In this document: in pieces, positions 26,052-33,321 of the stretch
Layout of the letters: the number at the start of each line of letters is the position of its first letter
Position numbering within the stretch: the first letter of the stretch is position 1
Assembly (NCBI GenBank): GCA_020633235.1
Contig: JACKEA010000003.1
Span: 496,001 to 560,000, forward strand
Reading direction: 5' to 3'
Origin: Polyangiaceae bacterium
Lineage (GTDB): Bacteria > Myxococcota_A > Polyangia > Polyangiales > Polyangiaceae
Length of the DNA stretch: 64,000 nucleotides
Notes under the pieces: generated by a model
What the model was told of the DNA's origin: nothing
Seen by the model: only the letters and a program-made list of their open reading frames with translations
Databases searched by the model: none
Translations under genes and position numbers: made by a program

Positions 26052-26861
26052 ATGGGACTTTTGGAGGATCGGGTCGCCGTCATCACCGGGGCTGGGCGGG
26101 GTATCGGCCGCGCCATCGCGGAGCTGTTCGTGGCCGAGGGGGCCGAGGTCGTGATCAACGACGTGGACGCGGAGCCGGCGGAGCAGGCCCGGGCCGCCTG
26201 CGAGGCGCGTTGGCCGGGCTCCGCTCGGGTGAGCGTCGGTAGTGTCGCCGACCGCAGCTACACCGACCAGCTGATGCGCACGGCCATCGACGCCTACGGC
26301 CGCTTGGACATCTTGGTGAACAACGCCGGCATCACCCGCGACCGCATGGCCCACAAGATGAGCGACGAGGAATGGGACTTCGTGCTCGCGGTGAACCTGA
26401 CCGGCAGCTTCAACTGCATCCGCTCGGCGGCGCCTTACATTCGCGACGCCTCCAAGCAAGAGCTGGAGGAGCGGGGCGACGTGACGCGCGTGCGCAAGGT
26501 GGTGAACTTCCACTCCACCGCAGCCATTCGCGGCAACCCCGGACAAGCCAACTACACCGCCGCCAAGATGGGCAACGTGGGCTTGATGCGTACCATCGCG
26601 CAGGAGTGGGGCCGCTACCGCGTGTGCGTCAACTCGGTGGCCCCAGGATTCACGGAAACGCGGCTGACGGAGGCCAAAGAACGCGGCGGCACGCTCGGCA
26701 TTCCGGAAGCACAACGCCAGACGACCTTGTCGCGCATTCCCTTCGGGCGCTTCGGCACCCCGGAGGACGTCGCGCGGGTGGTGCTGTTCTTCGCCTCGCC
26801 CCTCAGCGACTACGTCACGGGACAGGAGATCAACGTCTCCGGCGGCCTGCAGATCCCTTAA
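26052..26861 (+). CDS. Short-chain dehydrogenase/reductase (FabG/3-oxoacyl reductase-like)
   Basis: 269 residues. ATG 26052 is chosen because AAGGAG lies seven bases upstream; the frame is open to 25980. Rossmann motif TGAGRGIG (12-19), NNAG (90-93), catalytic S155, Y168 and K172 (YxxxK) and the C-terminal SGG tail are all present. An insertion of ~20 charged residues (131-149) lies before the strand leading to the catalytic Ser, similar to beta-ketoacyl-CoA reductases of fatty acid or polyhydroxyalkanoate type. It uses NAD(P)H; the substrate is not determined. Confidence 0.88.
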   Translation: MGLLEDRVAVITGAGRGIGRAIAELFVAEGAEVVINDVDAEPAEQARAACEARWPGSARVSVGSVADRSYTDQLMRTAIDAYGRLDILVNNAGITRDRMAHKMSDEEWDFVLAVNLTGSFNCIRSAAPYIRDASKQELEERGDVTRVRKVVNFHSTAAIRGNPGQANYTAAKMGNVGLMRTIAQEWGRYRVCVNSVAPGFTETRLTEAKERGGTLGIPEAQRQTTLSRIPFGRFGTPEDVARVVLFFASPLSDYVTGQEINVSGGLQIP

Positions 26862-27643
26862 AACGTAAACGTGCCCACCGCCACGATGCGCCAGGGGAGC
26901 GCCAGCCCCTCGCGATCGCCGTTGTCGTTCTTGCCCGGGCTGCGGCAGGTCTCGCCGTTGCCCGCGTCCTCGCAGATCTCGTTCGAGACGTGCAGATAGG
27001 CCAGCGCCTGCGGTCCCAGGCGGAAGAGGTCGGAGAGCTGCCACTCGACGCCGATGCCGGCGAGGTACACCAGGCCCTTGGCCGTCGTGGTGTAGGTCGC
27101 GCTGGCGTTCTTGGCCTCTCCCTGCACCGAGCCAAAGCCGATGCCGGCTTGCAGATACGGATCGATGGTGCCGGAGTCGAACCAGTACCAGCGCGCCATT
27201 GGCGCCAAATAGAAAGAGCTGAATTTCACGTCGGTGGCCGAGTCGGCGAGCTGACCCCGCCACTCGTCCCGCACGTTGAAGGCCCAGAACCCGAGCTCTC
27301 CACCCACGGCCCAGTGAGGATGAAAACGCCACGCGCCGCCGAGACCGAAGGCCACACCGCCATCCACGGGACAATCACTGTCGGGCTTCTCGTTGTCACA
27401 CACCGCGCCGCCGAAGCCGAGCAGCAAGAACAGCTCCGCGGGGTGGCGCGAGGGCGGCGGCTCGGCCGCCGGCGGAGGGGGCGCCGGCTGGTAGCTCGGC
27501 GGAGGCTGCGCGGATTGGTAGCTCGGAGGCGGCTCTGCGGGCGCCGGCTGTCCGTACGCGGGCGGAGGCGGCTGCTGCGCCCACCCCCAAGGCGCGACGG
27601 TTACCACACACGAGAACGCCACGATCGAAGCTCGCCCCATCAC
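26858..27643 (-). CDS. Outer-membrane beta-barrel protein with proline-rich N-terminus
   Basis: 261 residues. The signal peptide ends GWAQQ. A Pro/Gln/Tyr/Ser-rich low-complexity segment (~24-65, repeats of PPSYQ and PPPPA) is followed by a barrel of alternating strands (LLLGFGGAV, AFGLGGAWRFHPHWAVGGELGFW, FYLAPMARWYWF, PYLQAGIGFG, VYLAGIGVEWQL) ending in aromatic Phe (VGTFTF). Likely an eight-strand OMP. Its stop overlaps that of the convergent SDR gene by four bases. Confidence 0.8.
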   Translation of the reverse strand: MMGRASIVAFSCVVTVAPWGWAQQPPPPAYGQPAPAEPPPSYQSAQPPPSYQPAPPPPAAEPPPSRHPAELFLLLGFGGAVCDNEKPDSDCPVDGGVAFGLGGAWRFHPHWAVGGELGFWAFNVRDEWRGQLADSATDVKFSSFYLAPMARWYWFDSGTIDPYLQAGIGFGSVQGEAKNASATYTTTAKGLVYLAGIGVEWQLSDLFRLGPQALAYLHVSNEICEDAGNGETCRSPGKNDNGDREGLALPWRIVAVGTFTF

Positions 27644-27655
27644 GGCGCGAAGATA

Positions 27656-28264
27656 TCACGTCACGTCGTCCGGCGGCGCGAGCGCCACTGCGCGCGGATG
27701 GCCCGGGAAGAGGCGCGCGATGAGCGATTCGTAGGCTTCGGGGTCCTCCACGTCTACGTCTCCCTCGCGAGCGACGAGCAGCCCGCCATCGAGCCCCTCG
27801 AGCAACACGCGGAGCCACGCCTCGACGTCGGGGAACCAGATGATGCGTTCGAAGTCGTCTCCCACGAGCTCGAGGATCTGCCCCCGACGGCCGTCGAAGC
27901 TGCCCTCGAGGTCGACGCACAGATAGCTGCCTCCACCGCTCCACAGAAACGGAACCCAGGTGGGACGCCACCACGACTCGTGGGGAAGATCTCCCGTTTC
28001 TGCCAACTCGTTCATCTCACGGGCGGTGCGCACCACTGCGTCGAGCGGCTGGAACATGCCATGGCGGTCCAGGCGCTCGAGACACCCTGCCGATTGCCCG
28101 TCGTGCCAGAGATACAGCGCCCGCAGGCTGTCTGGCAACGCGCTTCCAAAGGCGTCCTCGCACTCGCGCAGCTTCGAATCGTCGGTCCCCGGTCTCAGCG
28201 CCTGTCGATAGCTCGGTCGATGCTCCGCCAGCCACGCCTCGAGCTTGCGCAACTCCGCTTCCAT
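27656..28264 (-). CDS. SMI1/KNR4-family protein
   Basis: 202 residues from ATG 28264. The pattern LRECEDAFGSALPDSLRALYLWHDGQ, later WVPFLWSGGGSYLCVDLEG and a C-terminal WLRVLLEGLDGG, fits SMI1/KNR4 (SUKH) domains. In bacteria these are often immunity proteins against contact-dependent toxins, but no toxin gene is adjacent here. Many chromosomal SMI1 proteins have unknown roles. It lies 12 bases upstream of the beta-barrel gene on the same strand. Confidence 0.75.
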   Translation of the reverse strand: MEAELRKLEAWLAEHRPSYRQALRPGTDDSKLRECEDAFGSALPDSLRALYLWHDGQSAGCLERLDRHGMFQPLDAVVRTAREMNELAETGDLPHESWWRPTWVPFLWSGGGSYLCVDLEGSFDGRRGQILELVGDDFERIIWFPDVEAWLRVLLEGLDGGLLVAREGDVDVEDPEAYESLIARLFPGHPRAVALAPPDDVT

Positions 28265-28285
28265 GTACACAGCATACAAGAAGGG

Positions 28286-28987
28286 TCAGCCTCCGCGGCT
28301 CTCGAGGGCCTGTCGGAACGCGCGGATGCGCGCGGCGTTCACACCGAGGTCGCCCTTGCCGTCCCGGGACTTGCTGCGCACGTCGACCACGCTGCCGTCG
28401 CGACTCGGGCGCACCCGCACCACGATGTCGTCGACGAAGTGGAACACCTTGCTGGTGTCCGTCGCCTCCAAGGAGCTCGGCGAATGGGACACCACGCGCC
28501 AGCCCAACCGCTCGGCGGCCTGCCGCGCCCGCTCTGCAGCGTCTTTTGGAGTGAGCGGCAGGTCGATGGGCTTCAGATCCGGATAGGCCGCCCGCTGGAG
28601 CTCGGCATTGCCTGCCGGGTAGGACAGGTCCCGCCCCGCGTTGTCGGGTGCGTGAGCCGCGGCCACCAGGGCGGGCGGGTGCTCGGGGTCCGTGGTGATG
28701 TCGTTGATGCGCGGCTTGCCCCGGGCGCCCGCCAAGCCGAGGGCCAGCAAAGCCAACACCGCTGCGCCGTGCGCCGTCGCCGCCCAAGCCAAGCGCCGGG
28801 CCGGCCCCTTGGATCTGCGGACTGCCACCAGGCCCGCTGGTAGACACAAGACCCCGACGCCAGCCCCGGCGACGAACAGGAAGAACCCCGTGAGGGGCCG
28901 CACCCAGCTCAGCACCGCCAGGCTCGGACCCAGGGCAATGCCGACGGCCGAAAGGCCCCACAAAAACAGCGCGACACGGCGGGCCAT
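28286..28987 (-). CDS. DUF1499 membrane protein
   Basis: 233 residues from ATG 28987; a GTG at 29023 would add 12. Three hydrophobic helices (~4-22, ~28-48, ~62-80) are followed by a soluble DUF1499 domain (~120-233), with PIDLPLTP, WRVVSHSPSSLEATDTSKVFHFVDDIVVRVRP and a closing DLGVNAARIRAFRQAL. DUF1499 proteins are widespread and uncharacterised. It is divergent from rpmH. Confidence 0.75.
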   Translation of the reverse strand: MARRVALFLWGLSAVGIALGPSLAVLSWVRPLTGFFLFVAGAGVGVLCLPAGLVAVRRSKGPARRLAWAATAHGAAVLALLALGLAGARGKPRINDITTDPEHPPALVAAAHAPDNAGRDLSYPAGNAELQRAAYPDLKPIDLPLTPKDAAERARQAAERLGWRVVSHSPSSLEATDTSKVFHFVDDIVVRVRPSRDGSVVDVRSKSRDGKGDLGVNAARIRAFRQALESRGG

Positions 28988-29113
28988 GGATGGCACGTAG
29001 TGGCGGATGGTCGTTGCGTCCACGGCGTGACGATGGACCTTGACTAGCGGCGCGGAGCGTGGCTCACTCCCGGCCCCTTCGCGGGCTAGCTCGCGCTGCC
29101 GGGGAATTTAGCC

Positions 29114-29263
29114 ATGAAGCGTACCTATCAGCCGCACAATACCAGCCGCCTTCGCACCCACGGTTTCCGCAAGCGGATGGAGACCCGGGGCGGCCGCAAC
29201 GTGCTGAAGAACCGCCGGCGCAAGGGTCGCTGGCGTCTCGCCGTCTCCGCCTACAAGAAGTAG
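29114..29263 (+). CDS. rpmH: Ribosomal protein bL34
   Basis: 49 residues, MKRTYQPHNTSRLRTHGFRK, then RMETRGGRNVLKNRRRKGRW and RLAVSAYKK. This is a textbook bL34 opening (MKRTYQP) and length. It is the head of the conserved rpmH-rnpA-yidD-yidC-khpB cluster. In the 90 bases upstream is a TTGACT at 29040 and a near-palindrome CGCG-n-GCTAGC-n-CGCG (29080-29095), but no convincing -10. No dnaA gene or obvious DnaA-box cluster is seen upstream, so this is not evidently an oriC. Confidence 0.97.
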   Translation: MKRTYQPHNTSRLRTHGFRKRMETRGGRNVLKNRRRKGRWRLAVSAYKK

Positions 29264-29266
29264 CGG

Positions 29267-29710
29267 GTGGCGGAGGCCCGCCCCGTCGGGCGTTTTCCGA
29301 GCCAGAAACGCGTCCGCAAGCGCGCGGAGTTTCAGCTGATTCAGTCGCGCGCGCGTCGGGTTTCCACCACGCATTTCGTGCTTTTGATCCACGCTCGAGA
29401 GGCGGGTCAGAGCGCACGCTTGGGCATCACCGTGTCCCGTAGGGTGGGCAACGCCGTGGTCCGCAATCGCGTCAAGCGGCTCCTTCGTGAGGCCTTCCGG
29501 GCCACGGAGGAGCTCTGGAGCCCCGACGTGGATGTGGTGGTGATCGCGAAAAAATTCACGCCGGAGCTGAGTCTGGACGGCGTCGTCGGGCAGTTCCGCC
29601 GGGCCAGCGGCGCGATCCGCGCCCGCACGGCGGAGGCGCGAAAAGACCGCGATCGAGGCCAGTCCGAGGTGGCCACCCGAGGCCAAAAGAAGCAAACTCG
29701 GCCGGTCTGA
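29267..29710 (+). CDS. rnpA: Ribonuclease P protein component
   Basis: 147 residues from GTG 29267, three bases after the rpmH stop. The core is FPSQKRVRKRAEFQLI...ARLGITVSRRVGNAVVRNRVKRLLREAFR, including the RNR signature that contacts the catalytic RNA and pre-tRNA leader. The basic C-terminal extension (~115-147) is longer than usual. It processes tRNA 5' ends together with the rnpB RNA, which is elsewhere. The stop overlaps the yidD start (TGATG). Confidence 0.95.
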   Translation: MAEARPVGRFPSQKRVRKRAEFQLIQSRARRVSTTHFVLLIHAREAGQSARLGITVSRRVGNAVVRNRVKRLLREAFRATEELWSPDVDVVVIAKKFTPELSLDGVVGQFRRASGAIRARTAEARKDRDRGQSEVATRGQKKQTRPV

Positions 29711-30003
29711 TGCTGGCCAAGATCCTCATCTTTCTCATCCGGATCTACCAGTGGACCCTGTCGCCACTGTTGGGCCCCGTGTGCCGGTTCGAGCCCTCCT
29801 GCTCCCGCTATACGGTCCGCTGTCTGGAGCTGCACGGCGCCTTCAAGGGCAGCTGGCTCGGTATCCGACGCTTGGCACGTTGCCATCCGTTCAATCCTGG
29901 TGGATACGATCCGCCCCCCCTGCCCCACGGCCACCCTGAAGCGGAGCCCGAGGGGTCCCCCGCCGAGCAGCCGCGGGATGCGCGCTCGACCGAAGCGGTC
30001 TGA
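29710..30003 (+). CDS. yidD: Membrane protein insertion efficiency factor YidD
   Basis: 97 residues. The core (~1-70) has the family pattern IRIYQWTLSPLLGPVCRFEPSCSRY with conserved cysteines, then the HPFNPGGYDP motif. The C-terminal ~25 residues are a Pro/Glu-rich extension. It assists YidC/Sec-dependent insertion at the inner membrane face. It overlaps rnpA by one base and precedes yidC by 27. Confidence 0.95.
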   Translation: MLAKILIFLIRIYQWTLSPLLGPVCRFEPSCSRYTVRCLELHGAFKGSWLGIRRLARCHPFNPGGYDPPPLPHGHPEAEPEGSPAEQPRDARSTEAV

Positions 30004-30030
30004 GCCGCGCGATTCGACTTCGAGAACGAA

Positions 30031-31857
30031 ATGGAAAGAAGCGGACTGACCCGGTGGCTCCTGTTGGGGCTCATCGTCTTCGCGGCCATCACCTTCCTGC
30101 CCAAGATGTTTGGCGGGGGTGGCACGACCGACAAGCAGCCTCTCAAGGCGGAGAGCACCCTCGTTCCCGTCCATCGCAGTCCGGAGCGGATGTGCGACAT
30201 CTGGGGAGAGCGCTTTCGCGCGCAGATCGGCTCTCACGGCGCATCCATTGCCCACTTCGAGCTGACCACCGCGAAGTACCAACACGACGGCGAGCCGATC
30301 GACCTCTCGACCACGCCGGATCTGGAGCTGCGCCGCCAGCTCCGCTTCCACTGGCGCAACGAGGCCGTGAAGCCGAAAGACGGCTGGCAGCTCGACTACG
30401 ACGGCGTCGACTACCAGCTGGTGAAGTCCGACGGCAAGAGCTGCACGTTCGTCTACAAGAACGACAAGGTAAAGCTCACCAAGGTGGTCAAGGCCACTGG
30501 GCGTCCCTACGAGCTGGACGCCGAAGCGACCATCGAAAACCTCTCGGACAAGAAGCTCACCCACGCCCTCACGGTGGAGACCGACGAGTGGCGCACCGAC
30601 GCGGAAGTGAAGGGGCACATGTTCCGCGTCAGCCCCTTCGTCACCCACGTGGAGTGCATCCCGTCGGACGGCGGCAAGGCCAAGCGGCTGCGCAAGGAAG
30701 ACTTCGAGCCGGACGACTTCGAAGGCGAGGCCTTCACCGGCCCGCTGAACCCCGGGGACTGGTATCAGGCGCCTTTCAAGGGCGGTTATGGCGCGGTTTC
30801 CAACGCCTATTTCTCCCACGCCATCGTGCCTCTCGCCTCCGCCAAGGCGGGTGAGCCGGTGTGCCAGCTGCAGATCGAGCAGCGCTGGGACGTCTCCCAG
30901 TACGAGTCGGAGAAGAAGGACCCGAACGCCGGCGCCGTGTACCGCGCGCGCCTGGCCTACGAGCCCGTGACGCTTTCCAAGGGTGAGACCGCGAGCTACT
31001 CCGTGCTCACCTACGTGGGCCCCAAGGAGCGGGACGTGCTGGCCGCCGCCGGGGGGGGCAAGCACGACCTCTCCGAGCTCATCGATCTGGGGTTCTTCTC
31101 CGCCATCGCCAAGATCCTGGTGGCGTTCCTGCTCAAGGTGCACAGCGTGATCCCCAACTGGGGCATCGCCATCATCTTGCTGACGGTGACGGCGCGCACG
31201 CTCTTGTTTCCGCTCAGCGTTCCCAGCATCAAGAGCATGATCAAGATGCGGGAGCTCAAGCCCGAGCTCGACGCGCTGAACGAGAAGTACAAGGACGACC
31301 CTCAAGGCAAGGGCGTCGCTCAGATGGAGCTGTGGCGGAAGCACAACGTCAATCCGCTCAAGGGTTGCCTGCCTCAGCTCGCCAGCATGCCGGTGTGGTT
31401 CGCGCTGTACACCACGCTGCAGACGGCGGTGGAGCTGTACAACATCCCGTTCTTGTGGTTCCCGGATCTGTCCCAGGCCGACCCGTACTACGTGCTGCCC
31501 TTCGTCATCGGCGGCACCTCCTTCTTGCAGCAGAAGCTGATGCCCATGCAGGCAGACGCCGCGCAGCAGAAGATGATGATGTACTTCATGCCGGCCATGT
31601 TCACGGTGTTCATGCTGTTTTTGCCCTCGGGTTTGGGCGTCTACATGTTCACCAACGGCGTGCTGGGCATCGTGCAGCAGCAGATCGTGGAGCGCTACGT
31701 GAAGCGCACCAGCAACACGCCGGGCTCCGGGAGCAAGGCGGAAGCAAAAGACGAATCGACCGAAGAGGTCGGCGACAAGAAGAAGAAGAAGGGGAAAGCC
31801 CGAAGCGGGGACGAAGACATGGAGAGTCGCCCACTATTCGGTAAAGGAAAGGCATGA
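30031..31857 (+). CDS. yidC: Membrane protein insertase YidC
   Basis: 608 residues. An N-terminal helix (LTRWLLLGLIVFAAITFL) is followed by a large periplasmic P1 beta-supersandwich domain (~60-330) typical of Gram-negative YidC, then the insertase core (~350-560: NWGIAIILLTVTARTLLFPLS, the conserved cytoplasmic coiled coil MKMRELKPELDALNEKYKDD-type region, MPVWFALYTTLQ, FLPSGLGVYMFTN). The conserved pore Arg sits in TARTLLFP. The C-terminal tail (~565-608) is Lys/Glu-rich and may contact ribosomes. The stop overlaps the khpB start (ATGA). Confidence 0.97.
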   Translation: MERSGLTRWLLLGLIVFAAITFLPKMFGGGGTTDKQPLKAESTLVPVHRSPERMCDIWGERFRAQIGSHGASIAHFELTTAKYQHDGEPIDLSTTPDLELRRQLRFHWRNEAVKPKDGWQLDYDGVDYQLVKSDGKSCTFVYKNDKVKLTKVVKATGRPYELDAEATIENLSDKKLTHALTVETDEWRTDAEVKGHMFRVSPFVTHVECIPSDGGKAKRLRKEDFEPDDFEGEAFTGPLNPGDWYQAPFKGGYGAVSNAYFSHAIVPLASAKAGEPVCQLQIEQRWDVSQYESEKKDPNAGAVYRARLAYEPVTLSKGETASYSVLTYVGPKERDVLAAAGGGKHDLSELIDLGFFSAIAKILVAFLLKVHSVIPNWGIAIILLTVTARTLLFPLSVPSIKSMIKMRELKPELDALNEKYKDDPQGKGVAQMELWRKHNVNPLKGCLPQLASMPVWFALYTTLQTAVELYNIPFLWFPDLSQADPYYVLPFVIGGTSFLQQKLMPMQADAAQQKMMMYFMPAMFTVFMLFLPSGLGVYMFTNGVLGIVQQQIVERYVKRTSNTPGSGSKAEAKDESTEEVGDKKKKKGKARSGDEDMESRPLFGKGKA

Positions 31858-32513
31858 GCATGAGCGAGTCGAATCGGGAGATCGACGACGGTTGGGACGA
31901 GGGCGAGACCGACGCAGTGGTGGCAGACGCCGACGAGGCGAGTGCCACGGAGCAGGACGGGGAATCCGCCGATCAGGAGAACGGAGGGCGTCGCCGTCGC
32001 CGTCGCCGTCGACGGCCGGACGACGGCGAGTACCTGGCGGCGGACGACGAGCGCGCGCAGCATGCGCTGGCGTTCGTCACCGACATCATCGACAAGATGG
32101 AGATGGATTGTCGCGTACGGCTCCGTCGTCCCAAGGAGGACGACGAGGATCCCGAGATCCACATCGAGATCACCGGCCCCGACGCGGGCCGCATCATCGG
32201 CAAGAAGGGGCAGGTCCTCGCGGCGCTTCAGTTCCTCACCCACCGCGTGGTCAATCGCCCGAACCTCGACAAGCGGCACGTGCTGGTGGACGCCGAGGGC
32301 TATCGCAGCCGGCGGGACAACTCCCTCGCCACCATGGCTCGCCGCCTGGGCAAGCAGGCGGTGGAGCAGGGCAAGATCATCACCTTCGAGCCCATGAACC
32401 CGCGGGATCGCCGAGTGGTGCACCTGGCGCTGGCCAAGTTCGAGGGCGTGATCACCAAGAGCGACGGCGAGGGCGACGACCGCCGCGTTCAGATCATCCC
32501 CGTCCGCCGCTGA
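31854..32513 (+). CDS. khpB: KhpB/Jag-like RNA-binding protein (KH + R3H) without Jag_N
   Basis: 219 residues (a second ATG at 31860 is possible). The N-terminal ~55 residues are acidic and end in nine consecutive arginines from a CGTCGC codon repeat. A KH domain follows (~95-145, GRIIGKKGQVLAAL: the GxxG loop), then an R3H domain (~150-205, MNPRDRRVVHLAL with the R-x3-H spacing). The usual Jag_N domain is absent. KhpB binds many small RNAs and mRNAs with KhpA and affects cell division and envelope. It is last gene of the rpmH cluster; the mnmE gene often found next is not here. Confidence 0.9.
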   Translation: MSMSESNREIDDGWDEGETDAVVADADEASATEQDGESADQENGGRRRRRRRRRPDDGEYLAADDERAQHALAFVTDIIDKMEMDCRVRLRRPKEDDEDPEIHIEITGPDAGRIIGKKGQVLAALQFLTHRVVNRPNLDKRHVLVDAEGYRSRRDNSLATMARRLGKQAVEQGKIITFEPMNPRDRRVVHLALAKFEGVITKSDGEGDDRRVQIIPVRR

Positions 32514-32515
32514 CG

Positions 32516-32558
32516 GTTTCTTTTGTTGGTCCGGCGCGGAAACACCCCTCCGCGCCGG
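32516..32558 (+). repeat. REP-like element, copy B (palindromic)
   Basis: TTCTTTTGTTGGT leads into CCGGCGCGGA (32531-32540), which pairs perfectly with TCCGCGCCGG (32549-32558) across eight bases. It starts three bases after the khpB stop codon and shares the T-rich lead and the TTGTTGGT-n-CGGCGCG core with the other copies. Confidence 0.65.
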
Positions 32559-32569
32559 TCCGGCATTTT
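32531..32569 (+). terminator. Stem-loop terminator of the rpmH-khpB operon
   Basis: A perfect 10-bp GC stem with loop AACACCCC, followed after seven bases by TTTT (32566-32569). It sits 18 bases after khpB and 150 bases before the next gene, a good position for Rho-independent termination, though the T-tract is short and not adjacent to the stem. Confidence 0.5.
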
Positions 32570-32707
32570 CGTCGCGGTGAACCCTTCGGCGCGGGTCGCC
32601 GTCCAACGAGACATGGCCCTCCGCCACATTTTTCGCCCACCCTGCACTCCCCCGATGACCGTCGAGGCGCTATTGGATCGGGGCCTGACGCAAAATGAGG
32701 TGATGCC

Positions 32708-33310
32708 GTGAAGACCTGGCAATACTCGATCTTGGCGCTTGGAACCTGCGTGGCCCTGCTCTCCACGGGCTGCGGTGGCCCCAAACCCGTGCGCGGGGAA
32801 GACGTCGCCGGCTTCGACGACGAGGCCATGAGCACCGGGCTCGACAAGCGAGATCTGCAGAAGCTGTTGCACGAGAACATGCAGGCACTGCAGGGCTCGG
32901 CGCTGCTCAAGCGCTGGGAGTCGGAGAACCAGCCGCGCGTGGCCATCATGCCCCTGCGCAACGAGACCACGGAGCACGTGGACAGCGCGCTGGACTCCCT
33001 ACTCTCGGACATCGAGACGATCTTGGTGAACACCGGGCACGTGCGCGTGGTGAGCCTGGAACGCCAGCCTCAGATCATCGAAGAAGTGCGGCGCCAGTAC
33101 ACCGACGCCTTCGACCCTTCCAAGGTGGCGCGCTGGGGCAAGCAGGTCGGAGCGCGCTACTTCGTGACCGGCAAGGTATACAGCGCGGACGAGCGCAACG
33201 AGGACGAGCGCCGCGTGCAGTACATTCTGTTCTTGCAGATCATCGACGCCGAAACTGGAGACATCCTGTTCCAGAACAAGTCCAGCGTGACCAAGGGCCT
33301 GGCGAGCTGA
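32708..33310 (+). CDS. LpoB-like outer-membrane lipoprotein (penicillin-binding protein activator)
   Basis: 200 residues. Lipobox LLSTGC (C22). The fold pattern RVAIMPLRNETTEHVDSALDSLLSDIETILVNTGHVRVV, then ARYFVTGKVYS and YILFLQIIDAETGDILFQNKSSVTKG, matches the TolB-N/CsgG-like domain of LpoB (YcfM/COG3417). LpoB stimulates the class A peptidoglycan synthase PBP1b through the peptidoglycan layer. The usual long disordered linker of enterobacterial LpoB is short here. It is followed 11 bases later by a COG3014-like lipoprotein, an association seen in other bacteria. Confidence 0.8.
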   Translation: MKTWQYSILALGTCVALLSTGCGGPKPVRGEDVAGFDDEAMSTGLDKRDLQKLLHENMQALQGSALLKRWESENQPRVAIMPLRNETTEHVDSALDSLLSDIETILVNTGHVRVVSLERQPQIIEEVRRQYTDAFDPSKVARWGKQVGARYFVTGKVYSADERNEDERRVQYILFLQIIDAETGDILFQNKSSVTKGLAS

Positions 33311-33321
33311 AGGGCGGCGCC

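Noticed and set aside
29024..29113. Replication origin next to rpmH
   Set aside because: No dnaA gene and no cluster of DnaA boxes (TTATCCACA-like) in the gap.
29059..29442. 127-codon frame over rpmH and rnpA
   Set aside because: Frame shadow: rpmH and rnpA in other frames match known families end to end.
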